Assembly: GCF_034541975.1 (NCBI RefSeq) | Contig: NZ_JAVYJM010000001.1 | Source: Dermacoccus abyssi | GTDB taxonomy: Bacteria > Actinomycetota > Actinomycetes > Actinomycetales > Dermatophilaceae | Length of the DNA: 64,000 nucleotides | Direction: 5' to 3' (one strand) | Shown here: positions 8,942-19,634 of the stretch, piece after piece | Layout of the letters: each line of letters begins with the position of its first letter | Numbering within the stretch: the first letter of the stretch is position 1 | Program-made: the position numbers and the translations under genes | Notes under the pieces: model-generated | Database searches by the model: none | Told to the model about the DNA's origin: nothing | The model's input: the letters and a program-made list of their open reading frames with translations, nothing else

Positions 8942-9544
8942 ATGACGAGTTGGGCGCGCACGATCGCGGACGACCCGAACCACTCGACCTGGTACGTCGA
9001 GCGGATGCGTGGGCTGGCCGCCGACGGTGAGGATCTCGCGGGCGAGGCGCGCTTCGTCGCGGCGCTCGTCGGGCCCGGTTCGCGGGTGCTCGACGCCGGG
9101 TGCGGGCCGGGACGCGTCAGCGGCGCGATGAAGGCGCTGGGGCTCTCGCCCGTCGGCGTGGACCTCGACCCTGTGCTGCTCGACGCGGCGCGTGAGGACT
9201 GGCCGGACATCCGCTTCGAGCAGGGCGACCTCGGCGCGTTGCCGTCTGGGCTGCTCGAGTCGCTCGGGGCGCCGTTCGACGCCGTCGTGTGCGCGGGCAA
9301 CGTGTTGCCGTTCATGGAGGACGGCGCGCAGGCGCGGGCGCTTGCCGCGTTGTTCGCGGCCGTGCGCGACGGCGGGCGTCTGGCCGCCGGGTTCGGCACG
9401 AACCGCGGGTACGGGCTGGAACAGTTCGTGGTCGACGCCGAAGGCGCCGGGTGGCGCCGCGACGCGCTGTTCTCGACGTGGGAGATGCACGCATGTGACG
9501 ACGAGTCCGACTTCGTCGTCGGGGTGTTCACCCGGGCGAGCTGA
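8942..9544 (+). CDS. Class I SAM-dependent methyltransferase
   Basis: 200 aa; the ATG is 7 bp after the galE stop, so the genes are probably co-transcribed. SAM-binding motif I is VLDAGCGPGRVSG (about 47-59), motif II follows as GVDLDPVLLDAA, and a VVCAGNVLPF post-motif strand is present. The N-terminal SxWYVERMRGLA is typical of a group of actinobacterial methyltransferases of unknown substrate. Confidence 0.82.
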   Translation: MTSWARTIADDPNHSTWYVERMRGLAADGEDLAGEARFVAALVGPGSRVLDAGCGPGRVSGAMKALGLSPVGVDLDPVLLDAAREDWPDIRFEQGDLGALPSGLLESLGAPFDAVVCAGNVLPFMEDGAQARALAALFAAVRDGGRLAAGFGTNRGYGLEQFVVDAEGAGWRRDALFSTWEMHACDDESDFVVGVFTRAS

Positions 9545-9573
9545 CGCTTCGCTGCACGGCGCCGCCGAGACGG

Positions 9574-9643
9574 TGACGCAGTGTGACGCACCTGACGCAG
9601 TTTGAGCCAGCTCAAACCGCGTCAACTGCACCGAAGTGCGTCA
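9574..9643. repeat. 70-bp hairpin repeat R1a (downstream copy)
   Basis: Long imperfect hairpin: TGACGCA at the left edge pairs with TGCGTCA at the right edge, and the apex is a strong stem of TGACGC and GTTTGAGC against GCTCAAAC and GCGTCA. It matches the 70 bp at 11459-11528 at 60 of 70 positions in the same orientation, and lies 20 bp past the stop of the DUF222-HNH gene. There is no T tract, so it is not simply an intrinsic terminator. Confidence 0.85.
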
Positions 9644-9663
9644 CGTGCCTGCGGTCGGCCCTC

Positions 9664-11367
9664 TCAGGCGATGAGTGCGTAACCCTCGCGCGAGGTGATT
9701 TCGTACGCTGTAGGGTCGGCGGGGTCGGTGCGGTACCAGGTGCCGGTCGGGGAGTTCCAGACGCACACGCCGTCTGATCGCATGACCACCGCCCAGCCGC
9801 CGAACGTCTTCGCACGGTGATGGTGACGGCACAGCAGTTGCAGGTTCTCGCCCGACGTTGCACCGCCGTCGGCGTACGGCACGACGTGGTCGGCATCGCA
9901 GAACTCGCCCGGGCGCATGCAACCGGGGAAGCGGCAGTGCTCGTCACGCTGCTCGACGAACCGGCGCGTGGTGATCGACGGGCGGTAGGTGAATCGCGAC
10001 GTCCACCGCGTCACGCCGCGCTTCTCGTCGACGAGTGCGACTGTGAAGGCGGAACCGACCGTCCCTGCGAGGCGCTCCACGCAGGCCGCCGACACAACAC
10101 CGACGCCGGGCACGTGCAGGTCGGCGACTCGCGTGATCGAGCGCGGGGCGGTTGCGGCGCGTCGCTGACCTGCCGTTCCTATCCCGACGCCATCACCAAC
10201 CTGCCCTGCGGCAAGTGGCGCGACGCCGTCCTCGGCTTCCCGGTAGAGCGCGCCCCACGGGGCCTGCCCAGCGGCGGGCCGCGCAACGCCACGGCCCGAG
10301 CCACCCTGTGCAGAACAGCCTCGACTGCGATCGATCGCACCGAACGGAACGGGCATGCCGCTCCCCTGACCGGCGAAGGGCATGCTTGTGCCTGGGGTGG
10401 TGCCGTCCTCGAAACAGCGCACGGGCACGGTGAGCCGCACGATGGGGTCGAATCTCACGGAGCCGAGGAGCAGGTCGACGAAGGCATCGACCCGCGCCCG
10501 GTTCATCCGGTACCGCGTCGCGCCGCCGTGCAGACGCTCGTGTTCCTGCGCCAGCTGGCGCGCACGCGCATCGATGGCGGCCTGGACCTGCCACGCCTGG
10601 TCGGCGTCCATGACAACGGTCATCTGCGTGAGCCTGGGCTGATCGGGGTGCTCGCGGAACGAGACCTCGACGAGCGCCTCCGACGCGTCCTCATCCGCCG
10701 GCGCCGACAGCCCGAGCGAGGCAAGGAGCCGCCGCACACGACGCTTCACCGCCGCCGAACCGCCCAACAGCGCCCGGCCGGACACGAGCATCCCCTCGAC
10801 GCTCTCCCGCTCGGCCGGCGCGAGGTGTTCGAGTTCGCGAAGCACCGTCTCGCAAGTCGTCATGCGCATCTCGCCCGCGCCGGCCATGACGAACATGCGA
10901 GGCAACGAGGCTCGCACGGCGTCACCCGCTTCAGCCCACGCCTCCGCCGTACCGACACGGACTCCGAGCCGGGCCGCCAGATCGTCGGCAGCGAACTCGC
11001 CGGGCACGAACTGACGCGGGTCGCTCTCCCACTGGTCGACCTCGAGAACGTCGTGTCGCGTGACGACGCGAGCGTGGGCCGCCGCGAAGGCGTGCATCGT
11101 GGCGTCGGCGCTGCGCGAGACGTACGCGGCCGTGACGGTGAGCTCTTCGAGGGCGCGTCGCTCGGCGTCGAGTTGGGCGAGTTCCTCATCAACGGTTACC
11201 GCGTCCACCGCGAGCGCCGACGACTCACCCCAGTCGATCGTCGGACGCGATGCGACCTCGAAGAGTTCGACGCCCACCGCGTGCCACGCCTCGACCCGCG
11301 CTTCGAGAGGCAGCGCACGAACGGCGGCCAGCACCTCGGCCACGTCGTCACGCTGTGTTGTCTCCAC
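9664..11367 (-). CDS. DUF222 / 13E12-repeat family HNH endonuclease
   Basis: 567 aa from a GTG start. The DUF222 region fills roughly residues 20-300; a Gly/Ala/Pro-rich, low-complexity linker spans about 330-400; the HNH nuclease domain is C-terminal, with FPGCMRPGEFCDADHVVPY, GGATSGENLQLLCRHHH and the Cys pairs expected for a zinc-stabilised HNH. The family is the REP13E12 family of mycobacteria, known to be SOS-induced and multi-copy. A perfect LexA box lies 12 bp upstream of the start, and hairpin direct repeats flank the gene. Confidence 0.88.
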   Translation of the reverse strand: METTQRDDVAEVLAAVRALPLEARVEAWHAVGVELFEVASRPTIDWGESSALAVDAVTVDEELAQLDAERRALEELTVTAAYVSRSADATMHAFAAAHARVVTRHDVLEVDQWESDPRQFVPGEFAADDLAARLGVRVGTAEAWAEAGDAVRASLPRMFVMAGAGEMRMTTCETVLRELEHLAPAERESVEGMLVSGRALLGGSAAVKRRVRRLLASLGLSAPADEDASEALVEVSFREHPDQPRLTQMTVVMDADQAWQVQAAIDARARQLAQEHERLHGGATRYRMNRARVDAFVDLLLGSVRFDPIVRLTVPVRCFEDGTTPGTSMPFAGQGSGMPVPFGAIDRSRGCSAQGGSGRGVARPAAGQAPWGALYREAEDGVAPLAAGQVGDGVGIGTAGQRRAATAPRSITRVADLHVPGVGVVSAACVERLAGTVGSAFTVALVDEKRGVTRWTSRFTYRPSITTRRFVEQRDEHCRFPGCMRPGEFCDADHVVPYADGGATSGENLQLLCRHHHRAKTFGGWAVVMRSDGVCVWNSPTGTWYRTDPADPTAYEITSREGYALIA

Positions 11368-11378
11368 GCCTCATTTTA

Positions 11379-11394
11379 TCGAACTTATGTTCGA
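11379..11394 (-). promoter_or_regulatory. LexA (SOS) box upstream of the DUF222-HNH gene
   Basis: TCGAACTTATGTTCGA is a perfect palindromic match to the actinobacterial/Bacillus-type SOS box (CGAAC-N4-GTTCG). It lies in a short AT-rich stretch, the likely promoter, just before the GTG at 11367. Mycobacterial 13E12 genes are known LexA targets. Confidence 0.85.
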
Positions 11395-11458
11395 TTATCG
11401 AGCGAAAAGTCCGCCCAAATTTACCGGAGAGAAGCGGTCAGACACCGCCGCCAGCAGC

Positions 11459-11528
11459 CGACGCAGTTCGGTGCACCTGACGCACTCTGAGCCTGCTCAA
11501 ACCGCATCAGCTGCACCGAAGTGCGTCA
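11459..11528. repeat. 70-bp hairpin repeat R1b (upstream copy)
   Basis: Direct repeat of 9574-9643. Here the outer stem is better paired (GACGCAGTTCGGTGCA against TGCACCGAAGTGCGTC, one mismatch), with an inner stem around GAGC-CT-GCTC. It begins 92 bp upstream of the DUF222-HNH start and ends 38 bp before the argS stop codon. Confidence 0.85.
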
Positions 11529-11566
11529 GCTGCACCAAGGCCCCCAACGCAAACGCCGCTGGGGCG

Positions 11567-13354
<1,788 letters not shown>

Positions 13355-13519
13355 ACGTCAAGGTTAGAGCGGCGGCGCAAATCAGTTCTGCTGCGTCGCA
13401 CGGCCCCGACGGCCCACTGCGTGAGAACTCGGGCGGAACCTCAGCGAGGCCGGCGGCGTCGGACTCCCCGAGTCTGTAAGACTGACGACGAAGAATTGCA
13501 CCCCACGGGAGGAAACACC

Positions 13520-14248
13520 ATGAAGCTCCGCAGCACGGCTGCCGCCGTCGCGATCGCCGCCACCGCCACGATGGGCCTGGCGGCCTGCGGCGGCGAAGAA
13601 GCCCCCAAGGCCAAGGACGCCTGGAACGCCTCCCAGGAGTCGGCCGGCAAGTACAAGAGCATGGAGGTCAAGGCCTCGGGCAAGAGCAACGGCAAGCCGG
13701 CGAGCTTCACGATCAAGGGTGACGTCGACGGCGACCCGCAGACGCTCTCGGGCGAGATGGAGGGCGGCAAGATGGAGGCCGTCATCGTGGGCAGCAAGTC
13801 CTACATCAAGGCCGACTCCGCCTACTGGAAGTCCGCGATGGGCAACAGCGGCGCCTCGAGCGCGATGGCGTCGATGATGGCCGACAAGTGGGTCGAGTCC
13901 CCCGAGAGCAACAGCGAGGACGCGAGCGACACGCTCAAGGACCTCGTCAAGGAACTCAAGGACGACAACAACGAGTCCAACAAGAAGCTCCTGTCGGACA
14001 AGGCCACCGTCACGGAGGAGAAGGTCGACGGCAAGGACGCCTGGAAGATCGAGAGCGAGGACAAGAAGGTCAAGGCCTGGGTCTCGAAGGAGGACTCGCG
14101 CGACGTCCTCAAGGTCGAGGGCTGGGAAGCCAAGGGCTCGTCCAACGGCGAGGAGATGACGACGGTCAACTTCGTCTCGCACGACAAGGACTACGGCATC
14201 AAGGCGCCGAGCGGCGCCAAGAAGATGACCGACCTCATCAAGGGCTGA
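13520..14248 (+). CDS. LppX/LprAFG-like lipoprotein, paralog 1
   Basis: 242 aa. Signal peptide with lipobox LAAC (cleavage before Cys at about 22), then a Lys-rich mature domain of about 220 aa with the pattern ASFTIKGDVDGDPQ, SYIKADSAYWKS, ADKWVESP, VDGKDAWKIES and a closing FVSHDKDYGIKAPSGAKKM. This is the LppX_LprAFG (DUF1396-type) fold, a U-shaped hydrophobic cavity that in mycobacteria carries lipids across the periplasm. A good Shine-Dalgarno (GGGAGG) precedes the ATG. First of four tandem paralogs. Confidence 0.75.
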   Translation: MKLRSTAAAVAIAATATMGLAACGGEEAPKAKDAWNASQESAGKYKSMEVKASGKSNGKPASFTIKGDVDGDPQTLSGEMEGGKMEAVIVGSKSYIKADSAYWKSAMGNSGASSAMASMMADKWVESPESNSEDASDTLKDLVKELKDDNNESNKKLLSDKATVTEEKVDGKDAWKIESEDKKVKAWVSKEDSRDVLKVEGWEAKGSSNGEEMTTVNFVSHDKDYGIKAPSGAKKMTDLIKG

Positions 14249-14255
14249 CGACCCG

Positions 14256-15092
14256 ATGACGACGACGGCGCCGCTGCGTCCCCTCAGCGTGGCCTCGGCC
14301 GTCTCCGCGCTTCTCGCGGTGACGCTTTCGGGGTGCACGATGGGCTCGGACGCGGCGGCGCCGTCGCGTTCGGGCGCGGCGACGCCGGCGTCGTCCTCGA
14401 GTTCGTCCAGCTCATCGAGCACGACGCTGCCCTCCGCCACGGCTGCGTGGAGCAAGACGCAGGACCGCATCGACGCCTACACCTCGCTGCGGGTCGACGG
14501 TCGTGACGCGATGGACGAGGAGTCGCCGCGGGCGATCATCACCGGAGATCTCGACACCGACCCGAGCGACATCGTTTTCACGAGCGACGAGATCGGCAAC
14601 TTCACCTTGCGGCGCATCGGCTCCGACATCTACCTCAAGGGCGACGACGCCTACTGGAAGGCCGTCGCGCAGGACGACCCCACGCTCCCGGACGCGTCGT
14701 CGTTCGCCGACCGCTGGGTCAAGGCACCTGCGTCGACCTGGGACGACAACGATCTCGACGACATGTCGATCAAGCCGATCTTCGACGCGATGACCGACGA
14801 CAGCGACCCGAAGTGGAAGACGCTCGCCTCCGACGACGCCGAGCTCACCCGAGACACCGTCGACGGGGTGGAGGCGTACAAGATCACTGGCGCCGACGGT
14901 GACACCGTCGTCTGGGCGAGCGCCGACGGCAAGTACAACCTGCTCAAGATCGAGGACGCCTCACCCGGTGAGGACGAGTTCGCGCTGGCCTCCTTCTCGC
15001 GCTGGAACGAGAAGTTCGAGGTCACCGCCCCCAAGGGCGCGCTCGACCTGGGTTCTGCCGACCCCGAGTCCGGCACCGAGAAGACGACCTGA
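14256..15092 (+). CDS. LppX/LprAFG-like lipoprotein, paralog 2
   Basis: 278 aa, starting 7 bp after paralog 1. Lipobox LSGC at about residue 27, then a Ser/Thr-rich linker (about 35-60) and the same mature pattern: AIITGDLDTDPSD, DIYLKGDDAYWKA, FADRWVKAP, TVDGVEAYKITGADG and SRWNEKFEVTAPKGA. The mature domain is acidic whereas paralog 1 is rich in both Lys and Glu. Probably surface-anchored; ligand unknown. Confidence 0.72.
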   Translation: MTTTAPLRPLSVASAVSALLAVTLSGCTMGSDAAAPSRSGAATPASSSSSSSSSSTTLPSATAAWSKTQDRIDAYTSLRVDGRDAMDEESPRAIITGDLDTDPSDIVFTSDEIGNFTLRRIGSDIYLKGDDAYWKAVAQDDPTLPDASSFADRWVKAPASTWDDNDLDDMSIKPIFDAMTDDSDPKWKTLASDDAELTRDTVDGVEAYKITGADGDTVVWASADGKYNLLKIEDASPGEDEFALASFSRWNEKFEVTAPKGALDLGSADPESGTEKTT

Positions 15093-15181
15093 CGCTCTGG
15101 TGGCGCGCCGAACCCGCGTGCCATGATGAGCGCGCAGTCGAGCGCTCGCTCCGATTGACGACCCCTCGGAGACGAACCGCC

Positions 15182-16000
15182 ATGACAACCACCCCTCGCG
15201 CTCGCCGCGTGCAGGCTCTCGTCAGCGCGCCGCTCGCCCTCGCCGTTCTCGGTGGATGCAGCGTCGCCGGCAAGAGCGTCGCGCCGGCGAAGACCACCTT
15301 GAACTCGAGCACCACGTCGACCACCCCGGCCGCCACACCGAGCACGGACAATCTGCCGAGCACCGACAACCTGCCGACCGCGTCCGTCCTCATCTCGCGA
15401 GCCCAGGACGTGCTCGTCCGGACGAAGACTCTCACCATCCGCACGACGATCACCGTGCCCGGCGGCGAAATGTCCACCACGACGAGACGGGGCCGAATCA
15501 TCGGTACGCCCCAAGCACTGACCTACACGCAACTCGACTACGGCACAGAAGAACTGCGCCTCATCGGCGCGACGCTCTACGTCAAGGGAGATGCGACGTA
15601 CTGGGGCGAGTACGCCACTGACTACGCGAACCGTTGGACGCGTTCGCCCGACGACGAATGGACACGCACCGCCATCGAGGACATGACAATCGTGCCTCAC
15701 GTCGACGAACTCCTCGAGGAGGACAGCGAGATCGTCCAGGCGCTCACCGGCAAGGCCGCCTCGGTCACCATGGAGACACTGGACGGGCAGCGGATGTACT
15801 GCGTGGAGAACGAAAACGGTGTGCTGAGGGCCTGGATCGATCCCAAGAGCAATCAGATCCGCAAGGTCGAGGGGTACGGGACCGACGGCGATGGAACCGG
15901 CATCGACGAGCTCTCCGGTTACGACGGTGACTACTCCGACATCGTGGCCCCGAAGACCACCCTGACGCGTCCGCCCGTCGAAGCCTCCTCCACGACCTGA
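15182..16000 (+). CDS. LppX/LprAFG-like lipoprotein, paralog 3
   Basis: 272 aa. Arg-rich signal peptide with lipobox LGGC near residue 21, a Ser/Thr linker containing a short tandem repeat (STDNLP twice), and the family pattern TLYVKGDATYWGEYA, DYANRWTRSP, TMETLDGQRMYCVEN and a final SDIVAPKTTL. One extra Cys in the mature part (CVEN) is unlike its neighbours. The ATG at 15182 is chosen because upstream codons lack signal-peptide character. Confidence 0.7.
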   Translation: MTTTPRARRVQALVSAPLALAVLGGCSVAGKSVAPAKTTLNSSTTSTTPAATPSTDNLPSTDNLPTASVLISRAQDVLVRTKTLTIRTTITVPGGEMSTTTRRGRIIGTPQALTYTQLDYGTEELRLIGATLYVKGDATYWGEYATDYANRWTRSPDDEWTRTAIEDMTIVPHVDELLEEDSEIVQALTGKAASVTMETLDGQRMYCVENENGVLRAWIDPKSNQIRKVEGYGTDGDGTGIDELSGYDGDYSDIVAPKTTLTRPPVEASSTT

Positions 16001-16100
16001 TCCCACCCACCCGACACGCCGGGCACTTTGGGCGCGCCACGCGCGTTTGGCACAGTGGCTCACCGCCGAGCCTCCCCGACGCGATACGGAGTCACCCCTC

Positions 16101-16841
16101 ATGACGCTGCGCACCACGGCTGCCGCCACGCTGACGACGGGCGCCGCCCTCCTCGCCCTGAGTGCCTGCGGCGGAACCCCGAGCGCCGCTGACCTCACGA
16201 AGGACGCCAAGTCCTCGTCGACGTCCGCCAAGTCGACCTCCGTCGACATCGTCGGCTCCGTCAACGGCACGCGCACGACGTTCAGCGCCTACGGCGCGAC
16301 GAACGGCTCCAACCAGAAGCAGATCCAGACGCAGGGCAAGGCCTCCTCCGAGGGGCTCGTCATCGGCAAGCAGGCCTACCTCAAGGCCAACACCGACTTC
16401 TGGCAGCAGATCGGCGCCAACGCCACCGACGCGAAGAAGCTCAACGGCAAGTGGTGGAAGGGCGCGGCCAACGATCCCGCCTCCAACCCGGCGCTCGACG
16501 TCAAGCAGATGCTCACCGAGTTCTTCGACTCCGAGGACGGTAAGAAGCTTGCGTCGAAGGACGCCAAGGTCACCGAGACGAAGACCGCGGGCAAGGACAC
16601 GTACACCGTCAGTGCCTCCGACGCAAAGGACGCGGTCAAGCTCGTCGTCACCCGTGACGACAAGCCGCAGGTCGTCAAGATCGAGAACTACAGCTCCAAG
16701 CTGACGAACACGAAGGCGAACTACACGTTCTCGAAGTGGAACTCCGTCGAGACGTACAAGGCCCCCTCGGGAGCGAAGCCGATCACGTCCGTGCTGGGCG
16801 GCCAGTCCGGTTCCGGCGCATCGGGTTCCACGGGCAAGTGA
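16101..16841 (+). CDS. LppX/LprAFG-like lipoprotein, paralog 4
   Basis: 246 aa, lipobox LSAC at about residue 21, mature domain with QAYLKANTDFWQQIG, LNGKWWKGA, TAGKDTYTVSAS and FSKWNSVETYKAPSGAKPI, then a Gly/Ser tail. It resembles paralog 1 most at the C-terminus (APSGAKK against APSGAKP). A separate upstream gap of 100 bp suggests its own promoter. Confidence 0.72.
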   Translation: MTLRTTAAATLTTGAALLALSACGGTPSAADLTKDAKSSSTSAKSTSVDIVGSVNGTRTTFSAYGATNGSNQKQIQTQGKASSEGLVIGKQAYLKANTDFWQQIGANATDAKKLNGKWWKGAANDPASNPALDVKQMLTEFFDSEDGKKLASKDAKVTETKTAGKDTYTVSASDAKDAVKLVVTRDDKPQVVKIENYSSKLTNTKANYTFSKWNSVETYKAPSGAKPITSVLGGQSGSGASGSTGK

Positions 16842-16868
16842 GGCCCGTGACACATCCCACCCGCAAGT

Positions 16869-16884
16869 GAGGACCTAGGTCCTC
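16869..16884. promoter_or_regulatory. Perfect 16-bp palindrome upstream of cydA
   Basis: GAGGACCTAGGTCCTC, between the last lipoprotein gene and cydA. The GGACC-GGTCC core resembles DosR/DevR-type hypoxia boxes of actinobacteria (GGGAC-GTCCC core), which would suit a bd-oxidase operon; the assignment is tentative. Confidence 0.4.
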
Positions 16885-16914
16885 TGGAGATCGGAAACTC
16901 CTGAGTAGCCTTTC

Positions 16915-16932
16915 TTGTGAAAGTCTTCACAA
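16915..16932 (+). promoter_or_regulatory. Rex operator in front of cydAB
   Basis: TTGTGAA-AGTC-TTCACAA is an exact match to the Rex consensus (TTGTGAA-N4-TTCACAA). Rex represses cyd genes in streptomycetes when NADH is low relative to NAD+. The site ends 20 bp before the cydA ATG, a position that would block transcription or early elongation. Confidence 0.88.
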
Positions 16933-16952
16933 GTCTCGAGGGGTCACAACCG

Positions 16953-18461
16953 ATGGATGTCCTGGAACTGGCGCGGTGGCAGTTCGCCATCACGACCGTT
17001 TACCACTTCCTGTTCGTGCCGATCACGATCGGCCTTTCGGCCCTGGTCGCCGGCTACCACACCGCATGGCTGCGCACGGGTAACACCCAGCACCTGCGCC
17101 TCGCCAAGTTCCTCGGCAAGTTGTTCACCATCAACTTTGCCCTGGGCCTCGTCACCGGCATCGTGCAGGAGTTTCAGTTCGGCATGAACTGGAGCGACTA
17201 CTCGCGCTTCGTCGGTGACATCTTCGGTGCGCCGCTCGCGATCGAGGCGCTGCTCGCGTTCTTCCTCGAGTCGACGTTCCTCGGCCTGTGGATCTTCGGC
17301 TGGGGCCGCCTGCCGCGCAAGATTCACGCCGCCTGCATCTGGCTCGTGCACATCGGCACGTTGCTGTCGGCGTACTTCATCCTCGCCGCCAACTCGTTCA
17401 TGCAGAACCCGGTCGGCTACCGCTTCAACCCGGAGACCCAGCGCGCCGAGCTCGTCGACTTCGGCGCCGTGCTGCTCAACAAGGTGCAGCTCGTCACCTT
17501 CCCCCACGTCGCGTTCAGCTCGTACATGGTCGGCGGCGCCGTCGCCATGGGCGTCATGCTCTGGAACCTGCGCAAGCGCACCCTCGAGGCCCGCGCGGCC
17601 GCTGACGCCGTCGAGACGGGCGGCGCGACGAAGGTCGCCCCCACCGCCGACGACCTCACGATGTACCGCAAGGCCTCGCGCGTCGGCGCCATCGTCATGC
17701 TCGTCGCGAGCCTCGGCGTCGTCGTCACCGGAGACCTCCAGGGCAAGGTGATGACCGAGGTGCAGCCGATGAAGATGGCCGCCGCGGAAGCCCTCTACGA
17801 CACATACGAGAAGGACGCCCCGTTCTCGATCTTCACCGTCGGCACCCGCGACGGCAAGGAGGAGAAGTTCGCCGTCACCGTGCCGAACCTGCTCAGCTTC
17901 CTCGCTACGGGCGACTTCCACGGCAAGGTCGAGGGCGTCAACGACCTCGAACCGGAACTGCAGAAGAAGTTCAACGAGGGCAAGCTCACCTCCGCGGACA
18001 GCTACACGCCCAACATGATGTGGTCGTACTGGAGCTTCCGCTGGATGATGGGCTGGGGCGGCATCTGCATGGCCATCGGCGTGTGGGTCCTGTGGATCAC
18101 CCGTAAGGGTCGCAACCCCGTCAACCGCTGGATGGGCCCCGCCGCCCTCGTCGGCGCCCTGTCCCCCGTCTTCGCCATGAGCATCGGTTGGATCTTCACC
18201 GAGATCGGCCGCCAGCCGTGGGTCGTCTACGGCGTCATGACGACGAAGCAGGGCGTCAGCCCGAGCGTCTCCGCCGGCGAGGTGCTCACCTCGATGATCG
18301 TCTACACGCTCCTCTACGGAGCACTCGCCGTGGTCGAGGTGAAGCTCTTCATGGACTACATGAGGAAGGGCGCCGAACCCGTCGCCGACGACGGGGAAGA
18401 CCTGCCCGGTGGGCACTCCGACGGTTCGAAGAACGACGACGAACTCTCGTTCGCGTACTGA
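16953..18461 (+). CDS. cydA: Cytochrome bd ubiquinol/menaquinol oxidase subunit I
   Basis: 502 aa membrane protein with about nine helices. N-terminal LARWQFAITTVYHFLFVPITIGLS carries the haem-ligand His (about 20), later GMNWSDYSRFVGDIFGAPLAIE, and the family hallmark GRQPW in the C-terminal half. The Q-loop is of the short type. It catalyses quinol oxidation and O2 reduction to water. ATG 16953 is taken because the Rex box covers the codons upstream. cydB follows after 15 bp. Confidence 0.96.
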   Translation: MDVLELARWQFAITTVYHFLFVPITIGLSALVAGYHTAWLRTGNTQHLRLAKFLGKLFTINFALGLVTGIVQEFQFGMNWSDYSRFVGDIFGAPLAIEALLAFFLESTFLGLWIFGWGRLPRKIHAACIWLVHIGTLLSAYFILAANSFMQNPVGYRFNPETQRAELVDFGAVLLNKVQLVTFPHVAFSSYMVGGAVAMGVMLWNLRKRTLEARAAADAVETGGATKVAPTADDLTMYRKASRVGAIVMLVASLGVVVTGDLQGKVMTEVQPMKMAAAEALYDTYEKDAPFSIFTVGTRDGKEEKFAVTVPNLLSFLATGDFHGKVEGVNDLEPELQKKFNEGKLTSADSYTPNMMWSYWSFRWMMGWGGICMAIGVWVLWITRKGRNPVNRWMGPAALVGALSPVFAMSIGWIFTEIGRQPWVVYGVMTTKQGVSPSVSAGEVLTSMIVYTLLYGALAVVEVKLFMDYMRKGAEPVADDGEDLPGGHSDGSKNDDELSFAY

Positions 18462-18476
18462 CAGGGAAGTTGAACG

Positions 18477-19568
18477 ATGGAACTCACCACTTTCTGGTTC
18501 ATCATCATCGGCGTCCTGTGGACGGGCTACTTCGTCCTTGAGGGCTTCGACTTCGGCGTCGGCATGCTGTTGCCGGTGCTCGGCAAGGGCAAGGCGGACT
18601 CGACGGATCAGGTGACGGACCCCGTCACCGACCACATCGGCGAGAACGAGAAGCGCCGCCGCGTGCTGCTCAACACGATCGGCCCGGTGTGGGACGGCAA
18701 CGAGGTGTGGCTGCTCACCGCCGGTGGCGCGACGTTCGCGGCGTTCCCGAACTGGTACGCGACGCTGTTCTCCGCGGCCTATCTGCCGCTGCTCATCATC
18801 CTCGTCGGCCTCATCGTGCGGAACATGGGCTTCGAGTACCGCCACAAGCGCGACTCGGTGGCGTGGCGCAAGGGCTGGGACACGGCAATCATCGTCGGCT
18901 CGTTCATCCCCGCGATCCTGTGGGGTGTCGCCCTGACGAACATGGTGCGCGGCCTGCCGATCAACGCCGACATGGAGTTCACCGGCAACCTCTTCACGCT
19001 GCTCAACCCGCTGTCGCTGCTCGGCGGTGTCGTGACGATGCTCGTCTTCATGACGCACGGCTGCTTCTTCGTCGCGCTCAAGACGGACGGCGCCGTCCGT
19101 CACGACGCGCGGGCGCTCGCGACGAAGACGGGGCTTGCCGCTGCCGTGCTCGCCGTCGTGCTGCTCGTGTGGCTCGGCATCGAGGTCGGAACTGTGACCT
19201 CGTGGGTGACGTCGGTGCTCGTGGCTCTGTTCTTCCTCGCGGCTCTCGCGTTCAACCTGCGCGGCAAGGAGGGCGCAGCCTTCGCGGGCACGTTCGTGGC
19301 CATCGCGCTGTTCGTGCTGACGTATTTCGTCATGCTGTTCCCGAACGTCATGCCGAGCACGACGAACGCGGCCTGGTCGCTCACCACGGAGAACGCGTCG
19401 AGCTCGCACCACACGCTCGTCATCATGACGTGGGTGGCGCTCATCTTCACGCCGCTCGTGGTGCTCTACCAGAGCTGGACGTACTGGGTCTTCCGCAAGC
19501 GCATCACGACCAAGCACATTCCGGAGGCCGTCGACCCGAGCAGGCCCGACCCGATCAAGGTGCACTGA
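18477..19568 (+). CDS. cydB: Cytochrome bd oxidase subunit II
   Basis: 363 aa, about nine transmembrane helices, N-terminal LTTFWFIIIGVLWTGYFVLE and GFDFGVGMLLPVLG, then GPVWDGNEVWLLTAGGATFAAFP, all typical of CydB. It pairs with CydA. The usual actinobacterial continuation cydDC is not adjacent; it lies at 27631-30923. Confidence 0.95.
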   Translation: MELTTFWFIIIGVLWTGYFVLEGFDFGVGMLLPVLGKGKADSTDQVTDPVTDHIGENEKRRRVLLNTIGPVWDGNEVWLLTAGGATFAAFPNWYATLFSAAYLPLLIILVGLIVRNMGFEYRHKRDSVAWRKGWDTAIIVGSFIPAILWGVALTNMVRGLPINADMEFTGNLFTLLNPLSLLGGVVTMLVFMTHGCFFVALKTDGAVRHDARALATKTGLAAAVLAVVLLVWLGIEVGTVTSWVTSVLVALFFLAALAFNLRGKEGAAFAGTFVAIALFVLTYFVMLFPNVMPSTTNAAWSLTTENASSSHHTLVIMTWVALIFTPLVVLYQSWTYWVFRKRITTKHIPEAVDPSRPDPIKVH

Positions 19569-19634
19569 GGCTCGCCCGGTCGCACGAGGACGCCGCCGCC
19601 CGATTCGGGCGGCGGCGTTCGGCGTCTTCGTGAC

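Noticed and set aside
7030..9615. Long open frame of about 860 codons on the minus strand across the hydrolase, galE and methyltransferase genes
   Set aside because: Composition artefact; covers three well-supported plus-strand genes and has no recognisable motifs.
9574..9643. R1a/R1b as ordinary rho-independent terminators
   Set aside because: Two copies with the same 70-bp sequence, one upstream of a gene and one downstream, without T tracts, point to a repeat element instead.
16944..19565. Very long open frame on the minus strand opposite cydAB
   Set aside because: A shadow of high-GC codon bias; charged, His/Arg-rich translation without any domain, whereas cydA and cydB are certain on the plus strand.
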